From positions 1-64,000 of the forward strand of contig CALKOT010000084.1 in the NCBI GenBank assembly GCA_938092015.1: a DNA stretch of 64,000 nucleotides, in the 5' to 3' direction. The translations under genes and the position numbers were made by a program. The notes below the pieces were generated by a model that saw nothing but the letters and a program-made list of their open reading frames with translations, was not told the DNA's origin and did not search any database. The stretch is from an uncultured Paracoccaceae bacterium. Lineage in GTDB: Bacteria > Pseudomonadota > Alphaproteobacteria > Rhodobacterales > Rhodobacteraceae. Shown one piece after another: positions 16,094 to 24,821 of the stretch (position 1 is the stretch's first letter; each line of letters begins with the position of its first letter).

Positions 16094-16540
16094 ATGACAA
16101 TTGCGATCCGACCGCTGCAAAGTGCAGATAAAACAGAATGGCGTCGGATGTGGACCGCCTATCTGGAGTTCTACGAAACATCTGTTAGCGAAGACGTCTA
16201 CCAAACATCATTTGCACGTCTGTTGTCAGATGACGCTGGCGAATACCGGTGCCTGATCGCAGAAATCGATGGAAGGCCTGTCGGCCTGACCCATTTCCTG
16301 TTTCATCGGTTCATGTGGTCAATCGAAGATACCTGTTACCTGATGGATTTGTTCTGCGATGTCGCCGCCCGTGGATCGGGCGTTGGTCGCGCCTTGATTG
16401 AAGCGGTGCATGCAGAAGCGAAAAAAGCAGGCGTGCCGAGTACATATTGGATGACGCAGGAATTCAACTATAAGGGCCGCATGCTTTACGATCAGGTCGC
16501 AAGCAAAACCCCATTTATCATGTATGCGAAAAGCGACTGA
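16094..16540 (+). CDS. GNAT family N-acetyltransferase (paralogue 2)
   Basis: A 148-residue acetyltransferase clearly paralogous to the product of 3202-3639: it shares WRRMWTAYLEFYETSVSEDV near residue 15 and the same overall length. The acetyl-CoA loop is seen as AARGSGVGRALIEAVHAEA near residue 96. The ATG at 16094 follows GAGGGGAAAA. Its TGA overlaps the ATG of the interrupted glutamine amidotransferase that follows (TGATG), so the two were made as a coupled pair. The substrate is unknown. Confidence 0.88.
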   Translation: MTIAIRPLQSADKTEWRRMWTAYLEFYETSVSEDVYQTSFARLLSDDAGEYRCLIAEIDGRPVGLTHFLFHRFMWSIEDTCYLMDLFCDVAARGSGVGRALIEAVHAEAKKAGVPSTYWMTQEFNYKGRMLYDQVASKTPFIMYAKSD

Positions 16541-17229
16541 TGATGCGCATTGGCATTCTGGACTGTTCTACCCTTTCAGGTACGTCCCTGGAGGCTTATG
16601 GCAGCGTTGGTGAGTTAGTCATCAATTAGCTGTCGTCACACTTTCCGGGCGCCGAATTTCACAGGATCAGCGTTTCAGGTGGGGATGCGTTGCCGGCTGC
16701 CGGTGGATTTGACGCTTTTATCTTACCGGGCTCGGAAAAGGGCGTTTACGACGACACCGAATGGATGGCGCCGCTTCAGGCCTTGCTGCTTGAGATACGC
16801 ACAAACAGAACGCCCCTTGTTGGCATTTGTTTTGGCCATCAGTTGATGGCCCATACGTTTGGCGGGCGCGCGGAAAAAGCCGATTTGGGTATGTGTGTGG
16901 GAACGAAGGAATATCTGGTCGATGGCGAACGCTTGAAAGGCCACGTACTGCATCAGGATCAGGTCGTTGAGGCCCCGCCGGGCGCAACTGTATTCGGATC
17001 AGCGGATTATTGCCCGATAGGCGCGCTGCAATATGATTTTCCAGCGATCAGCATCCAGTTTCATCCGGAATATACACCAGAGTTCATGCAGGATGTAGTT
17101 GGCTATTTCCGGGCGGAAGGTCTGTCGGCAGACGATGCAGCGGATGTGGAGGCGTCATTGAAGACAGTTCCGCCAAAAGACCTTTATGCCGCAAAAATCG
17201 TAGAGTTTTTCGACGGAGCTTTGGTTTGA
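16540..17229 (+). pseudogene. Class I glutamine amidotransferase, interrupted by one in-frame TAG
   Basis: The frame from ATG 16540 (or 16543) to 17229 carries a single stop, TAG at 16627-16629 (codon 30). Before it comes MMRIGILDCSTLSGTS and after it, in the same frame, SSHFPGAEFHRISVSGG. The catalytic cysteine lies in GICFGHQLMAH, and the His-Glu pair in IQFHPEY. These are features of stand-alone class I amidotransferases of the GuaA-like type. If translation restarts at an internal codon near 16690, a 179-residue protein keeps the catalytic triad but lacks the first beta strand and helix. Whether the gene is dead, read through or mis-sequenced cannot be decided from sequence. Confidence 0.78.
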
Positions 17230-17241
17230 TGATACTTTGAT

Positions 17242-19062
17242 CTAGCAGTTCGACTTCGTCTTTAGATACTCCAGTAGCGATGCTTTCTCTTCTTCTGGCA
17301 GGTTCGTTCCAAACAGGTGACCTGTGTTCGATGATCCGCTATCGCGTTCGGTATTCACCGGGTAGCGCCATTCCGTTTCTGGAAGGTCTGTGCGGTATCC
17401 AATCTTAACTGGGTCATACTCGCGATGGCCCAAAGGAAAGCGTTTGATCCGCTGATCCGGCGGCGTCAGCAGATCGCGTAGCGTAGGAACTGAGCCAATG
17501 TGAAGATACGGCGCCGCCGCCCAGATTCCGTGCAATGGACGGGCTGCAAAAGGTTTTCCGTCGTCCAGCAGCGTATCGCGCCAGTAAACTCCGCCGCGCC
17601 GTTTCACGTCTTCAAAATAGGCCTGCTCTTCCGCTGTTATGCCATCGGCGGCGTAGGCTTTCGCCTTGATGGCGGCCACGGCGGTCTGCACCACATCTGA
17701 AAATGCGTAGCCTTCAAAAGGCTCACCCGCGACAACGCCTTTACAGTGTTTCAGCATAACGGCGTCCTCGGCCGAATAGCTGGTCGTCACCACATCCAGA
17801 TCGCCGACATTCGGCACGGGGCAGGCGACACGTGAAGTGGCGGTAGGATCCACGCCGATCTGGCGTTGCGAAAACCTGCGCAGCGGCAGGATGCCGTTCG
17901 CCTTGTAATCGGCCACTGTATATTCGTGGCACACCGCGCATCGCTGGTTGTAGATCGCTTCTCCTGCGGCGGTGAGGGTGCGGTCAATCTCACCCAACAC
18001 ATGTTCAGGCCAGACAGGGGCGGCGATCGTATAGGCCAGTTCTTCTAGCCGATGCATGTTGCGGGCAAGGATCGATGTGGAAAAGCGGTCGCGCGATCCA
18101 GGTTCAAGTTGCACAGTCGCGCCAGCACCGAGGGTTTCGGTAAAGTTCCGCTCCCTTGTCGAATTGGTGTTCTGGCTCCATTCCACCCATTCGAAATCCT
18201 TGAACCCCCAGACCGGCGGGAATTTTACCGGTGCGTCCAGTTCCACCAGATCGTCTTCCGACAGCCTCGCCAGCAGGAAATTGCGTGTGCCGTTAAACGC
18301 ATCCAACCGGCCTGGGCCAGAGGTGCATTTGACCCTTGGATCAGAACAATCCTTGCTCTCGTCCCGGCGTTTGATGGCTTTCTTGATCACATCCGCCAGA
18401 TCATTGCGCGCCTGAATGCTGTCCCAGTTCAGGCTGACATTCACCAGATCAGCCATAAGGTCCAATGGGCGGAGGAGGGGGGCGAAGGCGCCGTATTCCG
18501 CATAACTTTGTGCAAACAGGCGCTGGCCAACCCGGCGCCGGATCTCACGGCTGCTTTTGGCGTGCTCTACGGCTGCAAACATGTCGGCGTAGAATTTCTG
18601 CATGTCGAACATGCTTGGCGCACCATCGACGCGCACGCCTTTGCCACTATGCCTGATTTCAGCAACATGGCAGGCGGCGCACGTGATCCCGATAACCTCA
18701 ATATCCGCTGAGTGCTTTGTCTTCGCCAGCGTCAGCCCCACTGCGATTCCATCGTTGCGGTTGGGGTTCGGCAACAAACCGAACCGTTCCATATTCTCCA
18801 TGAACGGGGCGCCGGTTTCCGGGTTCTCAAGCGAGCGCAGTAAACGTATCGGGAAAATCTCAGATCCCTGACTCAAGTGGTGATATTCAGCCTGTTCATT
18901 ATCGAAAAGACCATTGGAGTAGGTGAAATCAATCACTTCAGGATCGGCCTGATCATAATTGATTTCGGTCAGCTCGGCGTTTGGCCAGAAATAGATGGTC
19001 GCCAACCCGTACGCGATGAAAACAAAACAAATGAGGTAAATGACGATTTTGCGTATGGTCAC
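17242..19062 (-). CDS. Di-haem cytochrome c (RoxA / cytochrome c peroxidase-like)
   Basis: A protein of about 606 residues with one N-terminal membrane helix (IVIYLICFVFIAYGLATIYF) and two haem c motifs, CAACH near residue 128 and CAVCH near residue 373, so it lies in or faces the periplasm. The order, spacing and the late PLHGIWAAAPYLHIGSVPTL stretch resemble the di-haem cytochrome c peroxidase superfamily that includes the rubber oxygenase RoxA. The exact reaction is unknown. GTG 19062 is preceded by GGGGGA at eight bases and fits better than the ATG at 19080. It is convergent with the amidotransferase gene, with 12 bases between. Confidence 0.8.
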   Translation of the reverse strand: MTIRKIVIYLICFVFIAYGLATIYFWPNAELTEINYDQADPEVIDFTYSNGLFDNEQAEYHHLSQGSEIFPIRLLRSLENPETGAPFMENMERFGLLPNPNRNDGIAVGLTLAKTKHSADIEVIGITCAACHVAEIRHSGKGVRVDGAPSMFDMQKFYADMFAAVEHAKSSREIRRRVGQRLFAQSYAEYGAFAPLLRPLDLMADLVNVSLNWDSIQARNDLADVIKKAIKRRDESKDCSDPRVKCTSGPGRLDAFNGTRNFLLARLSEDDLVELDAPVKFPPVWGFKDFEWVEWSQNTNSTRERNFTETLGAGATVQLEPGSRDRFSTSILARNMHRLEELAYTIAAPVWPEHVLGEIDRTLTAAGEAIYNQRCAVCHEYTVADYKANGILPLRRFSQRQIGVDPTATSRVACPVPNVGDLDVVTTSYSAEDAVMLKHCKGVVAGEPFEGYAFSDVVQTAVAAIKAKAYAADGITAEEQAYFEDVKRRGGVYWRDTLLDDGKPFAARPLHGIWAAAPYLHIGSVPTLRDLLTPPDQRIKRFPLGHREYDPVKIGYRTDLPETEWRYPVNTERDSGSSNTGHLFGTNLPEEEKASLLEYLKTKSNC

Positions 19063-19191
19063 GGTATGTCCCCCAGGCATCCTGCGCTGGTCCGAAAACG
19101 GGTTGAGCGCTGTTGAATGAATGCAATCATAGCGAAAAGTGCGCCTTTCGCCAATTCAATGGGGCCGTTTTCGCAGATTGATTGCGATAAC

Positions 19192-19207
19192 TTGACCAAT
19201 TGGACAA
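19192..19207 (+). promoter_or_regulatory. RutR-like operator upstream of the binding-protein gene
   Basis: The palindrome TTGACCA-AT-TGGACAA differs from the RutR consensus TTGACCA-nn-TGGTCAA at one fixed position. It lies 74 bases before the GTG start at 19282. With the near-identical site at 6824-6839 it indicates shared control of the pyrimidine operon and this transporter component. Confidence 0.72.
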
Positions 19208-19281
19208 GTTTTGCTCGACAGCCGCCCGAAATTAATGCTGAATTTCGGCCACAAGAGAAAAACACTGACTAGGAGGTCACA

Positions 19282-20289
19282 GTGATCGGTAAACGCACGT
19301 TCCTCGCCGCCGCAGCCGCAAGCGCAATGGCGCTGTCCGGCGGCTATGCACTTGCAGCAGGGCACGCCAACAAAGTGGTGTTGCAGCTGAAATGGGTCAC
19401 CCAGGCGCAATTCGCTGGATACTACGTCGCCCAGGACAAAGGCTTTTACAAAGAAGAAGGCCTGGATGTTGAGATCAAGCCAGGCGGTCCAGACGTATCC
19501 CCGCCACAGGTGATTGCAGGCGGTGGCGCAGATGTTGTGCTTGACTGGATGCCATCTGCTTTGGCGTCTCGCGAAAAAGGCCTGTCGCTGGTTAATATCG
19601 CGCAGCCATTCAAATCGTCTGGCATGATGCTGACGTGCCGCAAAGACACCGGCATCGCATCACCTGCTGACTTTAAGGACAAGACGCTGGGCGTTTGGTT
19701 CTTTGGCAACGAATACCCGTTCCTCAGCTGGATGAGCACGCTTGGCATCGCGACAGACGGCTCAGCAGGTGGCGTCACCGTCCTGAAACAGGGCTTCAAC
19801 GTTGATCCAATTCTGAACAAACAGGCCGATTGTGTGTCGACGATGACGTACAACGAATACTGGCAGATCATCGATGCGGGCCTCAGCCCAGACGATCTGA
19901 TCGTCTTCAAATACGAAGATGAAGGCGTCTCAACGCTGGAAGACGGCATGTATGTGCTGGAAGAAAACCTCAACGATCCGGTCTTTGTCGACAAGATGGT
20001 CCGCTTTGTGCGCGCCTCTATGAAGGGCTGGAAGTATGCTGAGGAAAACTCGGATGAGGCCGCTGAAATCGTTCTGGATAACGATGCTACTGGCGCTCAG
20101 ACCGAAAAGCACCAGAAGCGGATGATGGGCGAAGTCGCCAAGCTGACCGCAGGCTCAAACGGCGCGCTTGATGTTGCTGACTATGAGCGGACGGTGCAGA
20201 CGCTGCTGAACGGCGGTTCTGACCCTGTGATCACCAAGGCCCCGGAAGGCGCCTGGACACATGCGATCACGGATAGAGCGCTTAACTAA
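19282..20289 (+). CDS. ABC transporter substrate-binding protein (THI5/NMT1-like)
   Basis: A 335-residue periplasmic binding protein. Residues 1-25 form an export signal (FLAAAAASAMALSGGYALA), followed by VVLQLKWVTQAQFAGYYVAQ, typical of the NMT1/THI5 group that binds pyrimidine-like ligands such as thiamine precursors. The start is GTG 19282 with an excellent AGGAGG six bases upstream. It has no ATPase or permease beside it; the matching parts are probably at 10729-13942, since both regions carry a RutR-like operator. A hairpin terminator follows at 20311. The family is clear; a uracil- or dihydropyrimidine-type ligand is inferred from the regulon. Confidence 0.9.
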   Translation: MIGKRTFLAAAAASAMALSGGYALAAGHANKVVLQLKWVTQAQFAGYYVAQDKGFYKEEGLDVEIKPGGPDVSPPQVIAGGGADVVLDWMPSALASREKGLSLVNIAQPFKSSGMMLTCRKDTGIASPADFKDKTLGVWFFGNEYPFLSWMSTLGIATDGSAGGVTVLKQGFNVDPILNKQADCVSTMTYNEYWQIIDAGLSPDDLIVFKYEDEGVSTLEDGMYVLEENLNDPVFVDKMVRFVRASMKGWKYAEENSDEAAEIVLDNDATGAQTEKHQKRMMGEVAKLTAGSNGALDVADYERTVQTLLNGGSDPVITKAPEGAWTHAITDRALN

Positions 20290-20310
20290 AAGCGTCCTAA
20301 TCAATGATTT

Positions 20311-20336
20311 GAAAGGCGGCCCTAGGGTCGCCTTTC
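20311..20336 (+). terminator. Hairpin terminator after the binding-protein gene
   Basis: GAAAGGCGGCCC and GGGTCGCCTTTC pair over 12 bases with one G-T pair around a minimal TA centre, 21 bases after the stop codon. Only a short T-rich tail follows (TGCGTTTAT), so strength is uncertain. Confidence 0.65.
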
Positions 20337-20393
20337 TGCGTTTATAAAGACAATGTGAACCGCAGCTCGGCGTGATCATGCTACGCTAACGCC

Positions 20394-21227
20394 ATGAGAA
20401 ATTTCTTTTTGGCGATGATGATCCTCGCCGCGCCGGCCGCCTTCGCCGCTGAAACGCCTTGCACCAAAGATGCGCCCTGCGAAGTCGCAAACGGTGAATA
20501 CTTTCTCGCGTTTCCAGACAGTTGGGATGGAGCGTCAGCCATGCCCGCGATCATTTTCTATCATGGCCACAATTCATCCGGTCTTAGCCCCCTTCGGTCA
20601 CGGGGCCTGCGGGAAAGCTTTCTTGATCGCGGTTATCTACTGATATCCCCGAACGGCGCTGCGCGTCCCAGTGGAGTGCGCGCGTGGCCTGCGCGCCCGG
20701 GTCATGGTGGCGGGCGGGACGATGTCGAATTTTCGCTTGCGGTGTTAGAGGATGCAGCAACCAAGGCGCCTATCGACCCGCAAAAGGTCATTGTGTCGGG
20801 GTTCTCCGCTGGTGGATCAATGGCGTGGATGATGGGCTGTTATGCTGGCGGCAAGTTCGCGGCGATCATCTCTGTCGCAGGCGCGATGCGCCGTCCGCAC
20901 CCTGAGGGTATCTGCCCCAATCCAACCCGACGCGCGTTGCAGGTGCATGGGTTTTCCGACAAACAGGTGCCTTTCGAAGGTCGGAGCATTCGCGAATGGC
21001 ATCAAGGCGATGCGCATGAGACGCTTTCGTTACATCGACGTTCAAACCAATGCCGCAGCAATCCCGATGAGATCATTGTCGGTCAAAAATGGCGGACGCG
21101 GCACTGGCGATCCTGCGAAGTCGGCGATCTGGCGTATGTGGAGCATGACGGTGGCCATGGTTTACCGCGTGGCTGGACGAGTCTTGCAGTCGGTTGGTTT
21201 GAGGAAGGCGTGGTGGCGGCGGACTAA
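20394..21227 (+). CDS. Exported alpha/beta hydrolase, PHB depolymerase/esterase-like
   Basis: A 277-residue protein with a signal peptide (residues 1-18, cut after AAFA) and an alpha/beta hydrolase domain of the polyhydroxybutyrate depolymerase/CE1 (LpqC-like) group. The nucleophile elbow is GFSAGGSM near residue 140, the oxyanion region IIFYHGHNSSG near residue 53, the acid is probably the Asp in HGFSDKQVPF near residue 185, and the catalytic His lies in EHDGGHG near residue 256. It probably cleaves ester bonds outside the cytoplasm; the substrate is not known. It is a single gene with terminator-like and AT-rich sequences around it. Confidence 0.82.
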   Translation: MRNFFLAMMILAAPAAFAAETPCTKDAPCEVANGEYFLAFPDSWDGASAMPAIIFYHGHNSSGLSPLRSRGLRESFLDRGYLLISPNGAARPSGVRAWPARPGHGGGRDDVEFSLAVLEDAATKAPIDPQKVIVSGFSAGGSMAWMMGCYAGGKFAAIISVAGAMRRPHPEGICPNPTRRALQVHGFSDKQVPFEGRSIREWHQGDAHETLSLHRRSNQCRSNPDEIIVGQKWRTRHWRSCEVGDLAYVEHDGGHGLPRGWTSLAVGWFEEGVVAAD

Positions 21228-21394
21228 ACGGCGCCGCCTACCAGAAACTTCTGGTTGCTATAGGAAACCACTGCGCGCTATGCGCACGCAATTTTTGATA
21301 ATATATTGAAAATATTGGATCTGTGGTGGTTTTTGGTTTGTGATTGGGCATAGGGGAATTAGGTATCGTCGAAATCATTCCAGAGGAGAATCCG

Positions 21395-22525
21395 ATGAAC
21401 GCTTTGCTTCCAGACGTCGATCCAGATGGCCTGCTTGAATTCTCGGTCGTGTTTACGGATCGGTCCCTGAATCACATGTCCGGCGCATTTCAGGACGTGA
21501 TGCGCGACATCTCTCGTATCCTGAAAGGCGTATATAACGCTGACAGCGTCGCACTGGTTCCCGGCGGTGGCACCTTTGCGATGGAGGCTGTCGCCCGGCA
21601 ATTTGCTAACGGAAAAGATGCTATGGTCATCCGCAACGGGTGGTTTTCGTATCGGTGGAGCCAGATTTTCGAAGCGGGCGGCATTCCATCGAATGAGATC
21701 GTGATGAAGGCTCGCCGAGGCGACGCCAACCATCAGGAACCTTTCTCCCCAGCTCCAATCGAAGAAGTTGTCGCGCAAATTCGTGCAGCGCGCCCCGCCG
21801 CCGTGTTTGCGCCGCATGTCGAAACATCATCTGGCATGATCCTGCCCGATGACTACATGGCCGCTGTCGCCGAGGCCGCGCATGACGTGGGCGGCCTTTT
21901 CATCCTCGATTGCATCGCATCAGGCGCAATGTGGGTCGACATGAAAGCAGTTGGCGTCGATGTGCTGATATCCGCCCCGCAAAAAGGGTGGAGCGCGTCG
22001 CCATGCGCTGGTCTGGTCATGATGTCTGAAAAGGCGCGTGAAGTGTGTGAAGCTACGGCCTCATCCAGTTTCGCAGCGGACCTGAAGACCTGGACCAAGA
22101 TCATGGAAGCCTACGAGCACGGCGGTCACGCCTACCATGCAACCATGCCCACCGACGCGCTGCGCGTATTTCGGAATGTGATGGTTGAAACGGAAAAGTT
22201 TGGCTTTGATCAGCTGAAGGCCGCACAGGCCGATTTAGGAGCCAAAGTCCGGGCGGCGTTGAAGGCCCGCGATATTCGATCTGTCGCTGCTGAAGGCTTT
22301 GGCGCGCCGGGCGTGGTGGTGAGCTACACGGATGACCCCGATGTGAAAACCGGGGCAAAGTTCGCAAAGGAAGGCGTGCAGATCGCGGCAGGCGTCCCGT
22401 TGATGTGCGATGAGCCGAGCGACTATTCCAGCTTCCGGTTGGGGTTGTTTGGTTTGGACAAACTTTACGATGTCGATGCTGCAGTCGCCCGTTTGGAATC
22501 TGCGTTGGATAAGGCGCTGGCGTAA
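21395..22525 (+). CDS. Class V aminotransferase (alanine/serine-glyoxylate type)
   Basis: A 376-residue PLP enzyme. The PLP-binding lysine is in ISAPQKGWS near residue 199, the glycine-rich cofactor loop in LVPGGGTFAMEA near residue 53, and a conserved ETSSG near residue 150. Class V members of this type move amino groups from alanine or serine to glyoxylate, or cleave related amino acids. ATG 21395 is supported by GAGGAGA upstream; an in-frame TTG/GTG 51 bases earlier has no site. It is convergent with nusB. Confidence 0.88.
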   Translation: MNALLPDVDPDGLLEFSVVFTDRSLNHMSGAFQDVMRDISRILKGVYNADSVALVPGGGTFAMEAVARQFANGKDAMVIRNGWFSYRWSQIFEAGGIPSNEIVMKARRGDANHQEPFSPAPIEEVVAQIRAARPAAVFAPHVETSSGMILPDDYMAAVAEAAHDVGGLFILDCIASGAMWVDMKAVGVDVLISAPQKGWSASPCAGLVMMSEKAREVCEATASSSFAADLKTWTKIMEAYEHGGHAYHATMPTDALRVFRNVMVETEKFGFDQLKAAQADLGAKVRAALKARDIRSVAAEGFGAPGVVVSYTDDPDVKTGAKFAKEGVQIAAGVPLMCDEPSDYSSFRLGLFGLDKLYDVDAAVARLESALDKALA

Positions 22526-22628
22526 AGAGGAGCAGGGTGGACCTTAAGGCCCAGCATTAAGATCTGTGCGATGGTCCTGAGGCAATGGGCCCGAAGGCTT
22601 GCCCTGGCTTGGCGATGCAGTAACTGGT

Positions 22629-23117
22629 TTAGCTAAATGCCTCAGGCCGTAGATCGCGCGCAATAATATCCAGAACTGCGTTAACAAGGCCGGGTTCTTT
22701 ACTCTCTGGCCAGAACGCCCGTGCAACGTCGATATATTCCGAGATGATCACCTTTGGCGGCGCACCGTTCTGATCTTGCAGTTCAGCGCAGGCAGCCCGA
22801 AACAGGGCGCGCAGGGTGCTGTCGATACGGCCCAGCGGCCAACGGTCGACCAGCGCCTTGTCAGTCATCTGGTCTATGAACGCTTGGCGTGCAATCACGT
22901 CGTCGAGGATTGAACGGAACAGGTCGACGTCGGCTTCCTGCAGTTGTTCGCCGTCAATTTCCATCCCAAAGCGATGGGTTTCAAATTCAGCGCGCACCTT
23001 GTCGACCGGCTCTTTCGCGATTTCCATCTGATAAAGCGCCTGAACTGCAGCCAGCCGGGCGGCAGATCTCATTTGACGTTTTTCGGCGCCTTGGGTGTAG
23101 GGATTGGGACGGGGCAT
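22629..23117 (-). CDS. nusB: Transcription antitermination factor NusB
   Basis: A 162-residue RNA-binding antitermination factor that acts with NusE (S10) at boxA of rRNA operons. It shows the family features RSAARLAAVQALYQME near residue 17 and VIISEYIDVARAFW near residue 125. The N-terminus carries the short basic stretch seen in alphaproteobacteria. It overlaps the ribH stop by one base, and the ribH-nusB order is a conserved arrangement. It ends the minus-strand riboflavin operon. Confidence 0.96.
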   Translation of the reverse strand: MPRPNPYTQGAEKRQMRSAARLAAVQALYQMEIAKEPVDKVRAEFETHRFGMEIDGEQLQEADVDLFRSILDDVIARQAFIDQMTDKALVDRWPLGRIDSTLRALFRAACAELQDQNGAPPKVIISEYIDVARAFWPESKEPGLVNAVLDIIARDLRPEAFS

Positions 23118-23641
23118 CAGACGAGGTCTCCACCAGTGGCCATCTGGATAGCGTCGCCGGATGCAGCGCCACGAAAGCGACGTGATAGCGCCATCAGATG
23201 CAACGCCGCTTCTGCTGCGCCGCCACCTTTGTTCATCTCTGCGGGATTAGCGCGGACCTCAGCTTGCGCGCGGTTTTCGACGGTAAGGATGCCATTGCCG
23301 AGGCAGATTCTGCGTTCAATCCCCAAGAGGGTCAGCGCCCGGCTGGAGTCGTTGCAAACCGTTTCATAGTGCGTCGTTTCACCTCGGATCACGCAGCCGA
23401 GTGCGACAAAGCCATCGTAATGGCCTTCCGCCAGCCGGATCGCGGTGGGAATTTCCAACGCGCCGGGAACTTCGATAAGCTCATGGCTGCATCCGCCCGC
23501 TTCAAGCGCCGCGCGGGCGCCAGAAATCAGATTGTCGGCGATATCACGGTAGAACGGCGCCGCGACGATCAACACCTTAGGTGCATCAGTGAATGTTGGG
23601 GGCGTCGGGCCGGGGCCGTGTTCAGCAGAAGCCATGATCAA
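23117..23641 (-). CDS. ribH: 6,7-dimethyl-8-ribityllumazine synthase
   Basis: A 174-residue enzyme that condenses 3,4-dihydroxy-2-butanone 4-phosphate with the pyrimidine intermediate to form lumazine. Visible motifs are EVPGALEIPTAI near residue 58 and VALGCVIRGETTHYE near residue 79 with the catalytic His. The N-terminus (MIMASAEHGPGP) is longer than the E. coli form; ATG starts at 23641 and 23635 are both possible. It overlaps ribBA by four bases. Confidence 0.97.
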   Translation of the reverse strand: MIMASAEHGPGPTPPTFTDAPKVLIVAAPFYRDIADNLISGARAALEAGGCSHELIEVPGALEIPTAIRLAEGHYDGFVALGCVIRGETTHYETVCNDSSRALTLLGIERRICLGNGILTVENRAQAEVRANPAEMNKGGGAAEAALHLMALSRRFRGAASGDAIQMATGGDLV

Positions 23642-24747
23642 GCCTCCCGTATCTTGCGCGAGCCAACGATGGACAGGCCATATGCATCGAGACCGACAAC
23701 CGAAGGGGTGGGGGAGTTCGACAGCAGAACCATCTCAGTCACGCCAAGCGACGCGAGGATCTGCGCACCGATGCCATACTGGCGTAATTGCTTTGGTGCG
23801 TCTGCGTCTTCGTCCAGCCGCGCTGAAATCAGGTTCGGCGCCATATCGCGCAGCAGAACGACAACCCCGCGACCTTCTTCTGCAATCACGTTCATCGCAT
23901 TTGGGACCTGCTGCCAGCGGTCTTCGCTAAGCGCGATGATATCCTCTAGCGGGTCAAGCTGATGCATGCGCACCAATACAGGCTCTCTATCAGTGATGTC
24001 GCCTTTGATCAGCGCCAGATGCTCACTATCTGACGGCGTGTCGCGAAAGACTTTAACCTGCCATTCTCCGCCATTGATCGACGTGATCGTCCGTTCCACC
24101 ACGCCGCGTACTAGATTGTCATTGCGGCGGCGCCACGCGATCAGGTCGCTGATCGTGCCGATCTTCAGGCCGTGCAACTGAGCAAAGGAAACCAGATCAG
24201 GCAAGCGGGCCATCGATCCGTCATCTTTCATTATCTCGCAGATCACGCCAGACGGGTTTAACCCAGCGAGGCGCGATACATCGACGGCCGCCTCTGTATG
24301 CCCTGCACGTACCAGAACGCCGCCCTGTTTTGCGCGCAGCGGAAAGACGTGGCCCGGCGTTGCGATATCGTCGGCGCCGTGCGCGCTGTCGATCGCCACT
24401 GCGACGGTGCGCGCGCGGTCATGGGCGGAAATACCGGTGGTGACGCCTTCCTTGGCTTCAATTGACACGGTGAACGCGGTTTCATGGCGCGACAGGTTGT
24501 TCGTCGACATCAGATCAAGGCCCAGATCATCAAGACGATCCGCCGTCATCGCCAGGCAAATCAGGCCCTTGCCGTGCGTGGCCATGAAGTTGATCGCATC
24601 GGGCGTCGCCATCTGGCCGGGGATGATCAGGTCACCCTCATTCTCACGATCCTCGTGGTCCACCAGAATGAACATCCGGCCATTACGGGCCTCTTCGATG
24701 ATTTCTTCGGTTGGTGAGATGAACTGACTGTAATGTGTCTCGGTCAT
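23638..24747 (-). CDS. ribBA: RibBA with active DHBP synthase half and degenerate cyclohydrolase half
   Basis: A 369-residue fusion. The N-terminal DHBP synthase half is intact: DHEDRENEGDL near residue 30, ARTVAVAID with the substrate loop, and GHTEAAVDVSRLAG near residue 169. It makes 3,4-dihydroxy-2-butanone 4-phosphate from ribulose 5-phosphate. The C-terminal half is recognisably GTP cyclohydrolase II-like but lacks the three zinc cysteines: the position of the usual HSECLTGD...RCDCG block reads RMHQLDPLEDIIALSEDR. It should therefore not convert GTP, as known for RibBX-type proteins of alphaproteobacteria. A true RibA must be encoded elsewhere. Confidence 0.93.
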   Translation of the reverse strand: MTETHYSQFISPTEEIIEEARNGRMFILVDHEDRENEGDLIIPGQMATPDAINFMATHGKGLICLAMTADRLDDLGLDLMSTNNLSRHETAFTVSIEAKEGVTTGISAHDRARTVAVAIDSAHGADDIATPGHVFPLRAKQGGVLVRAGHTEAAVDVSRLAGLNPSGVICEIMKDDGSMARLPDLVSFAQLHGLKIGTISDLIAWRRRNDNLVRGVVERTITSINGGEWQVKVFRDTPSDSEHLALIKGDITDREPVLVRMHQLDPLEDIIALSEDRWQQVPNAMNVIAEEGRGVVVLLRDMAPNLISARLDEDADAPKQLRQYGIGAQILASLGVTEMVLLSNSPTPSVVGLDAYGLSIVGSRKIREA

Positions 24748-24821
24748 ACGCCTGGCGCTCAGCTATAGTTGATCCTTGCCACTTAACGCGCGCGTCAGCC
24801 GAATACTAGAGGTCGGCGTCG

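Noticed and set aside
19081-19281. TPP riboswitch before the THI5/NMT1-like gene
   Set aside because: The conserved CTGAGA and matching 3' block are missing; a RutR-like operator is present instead.
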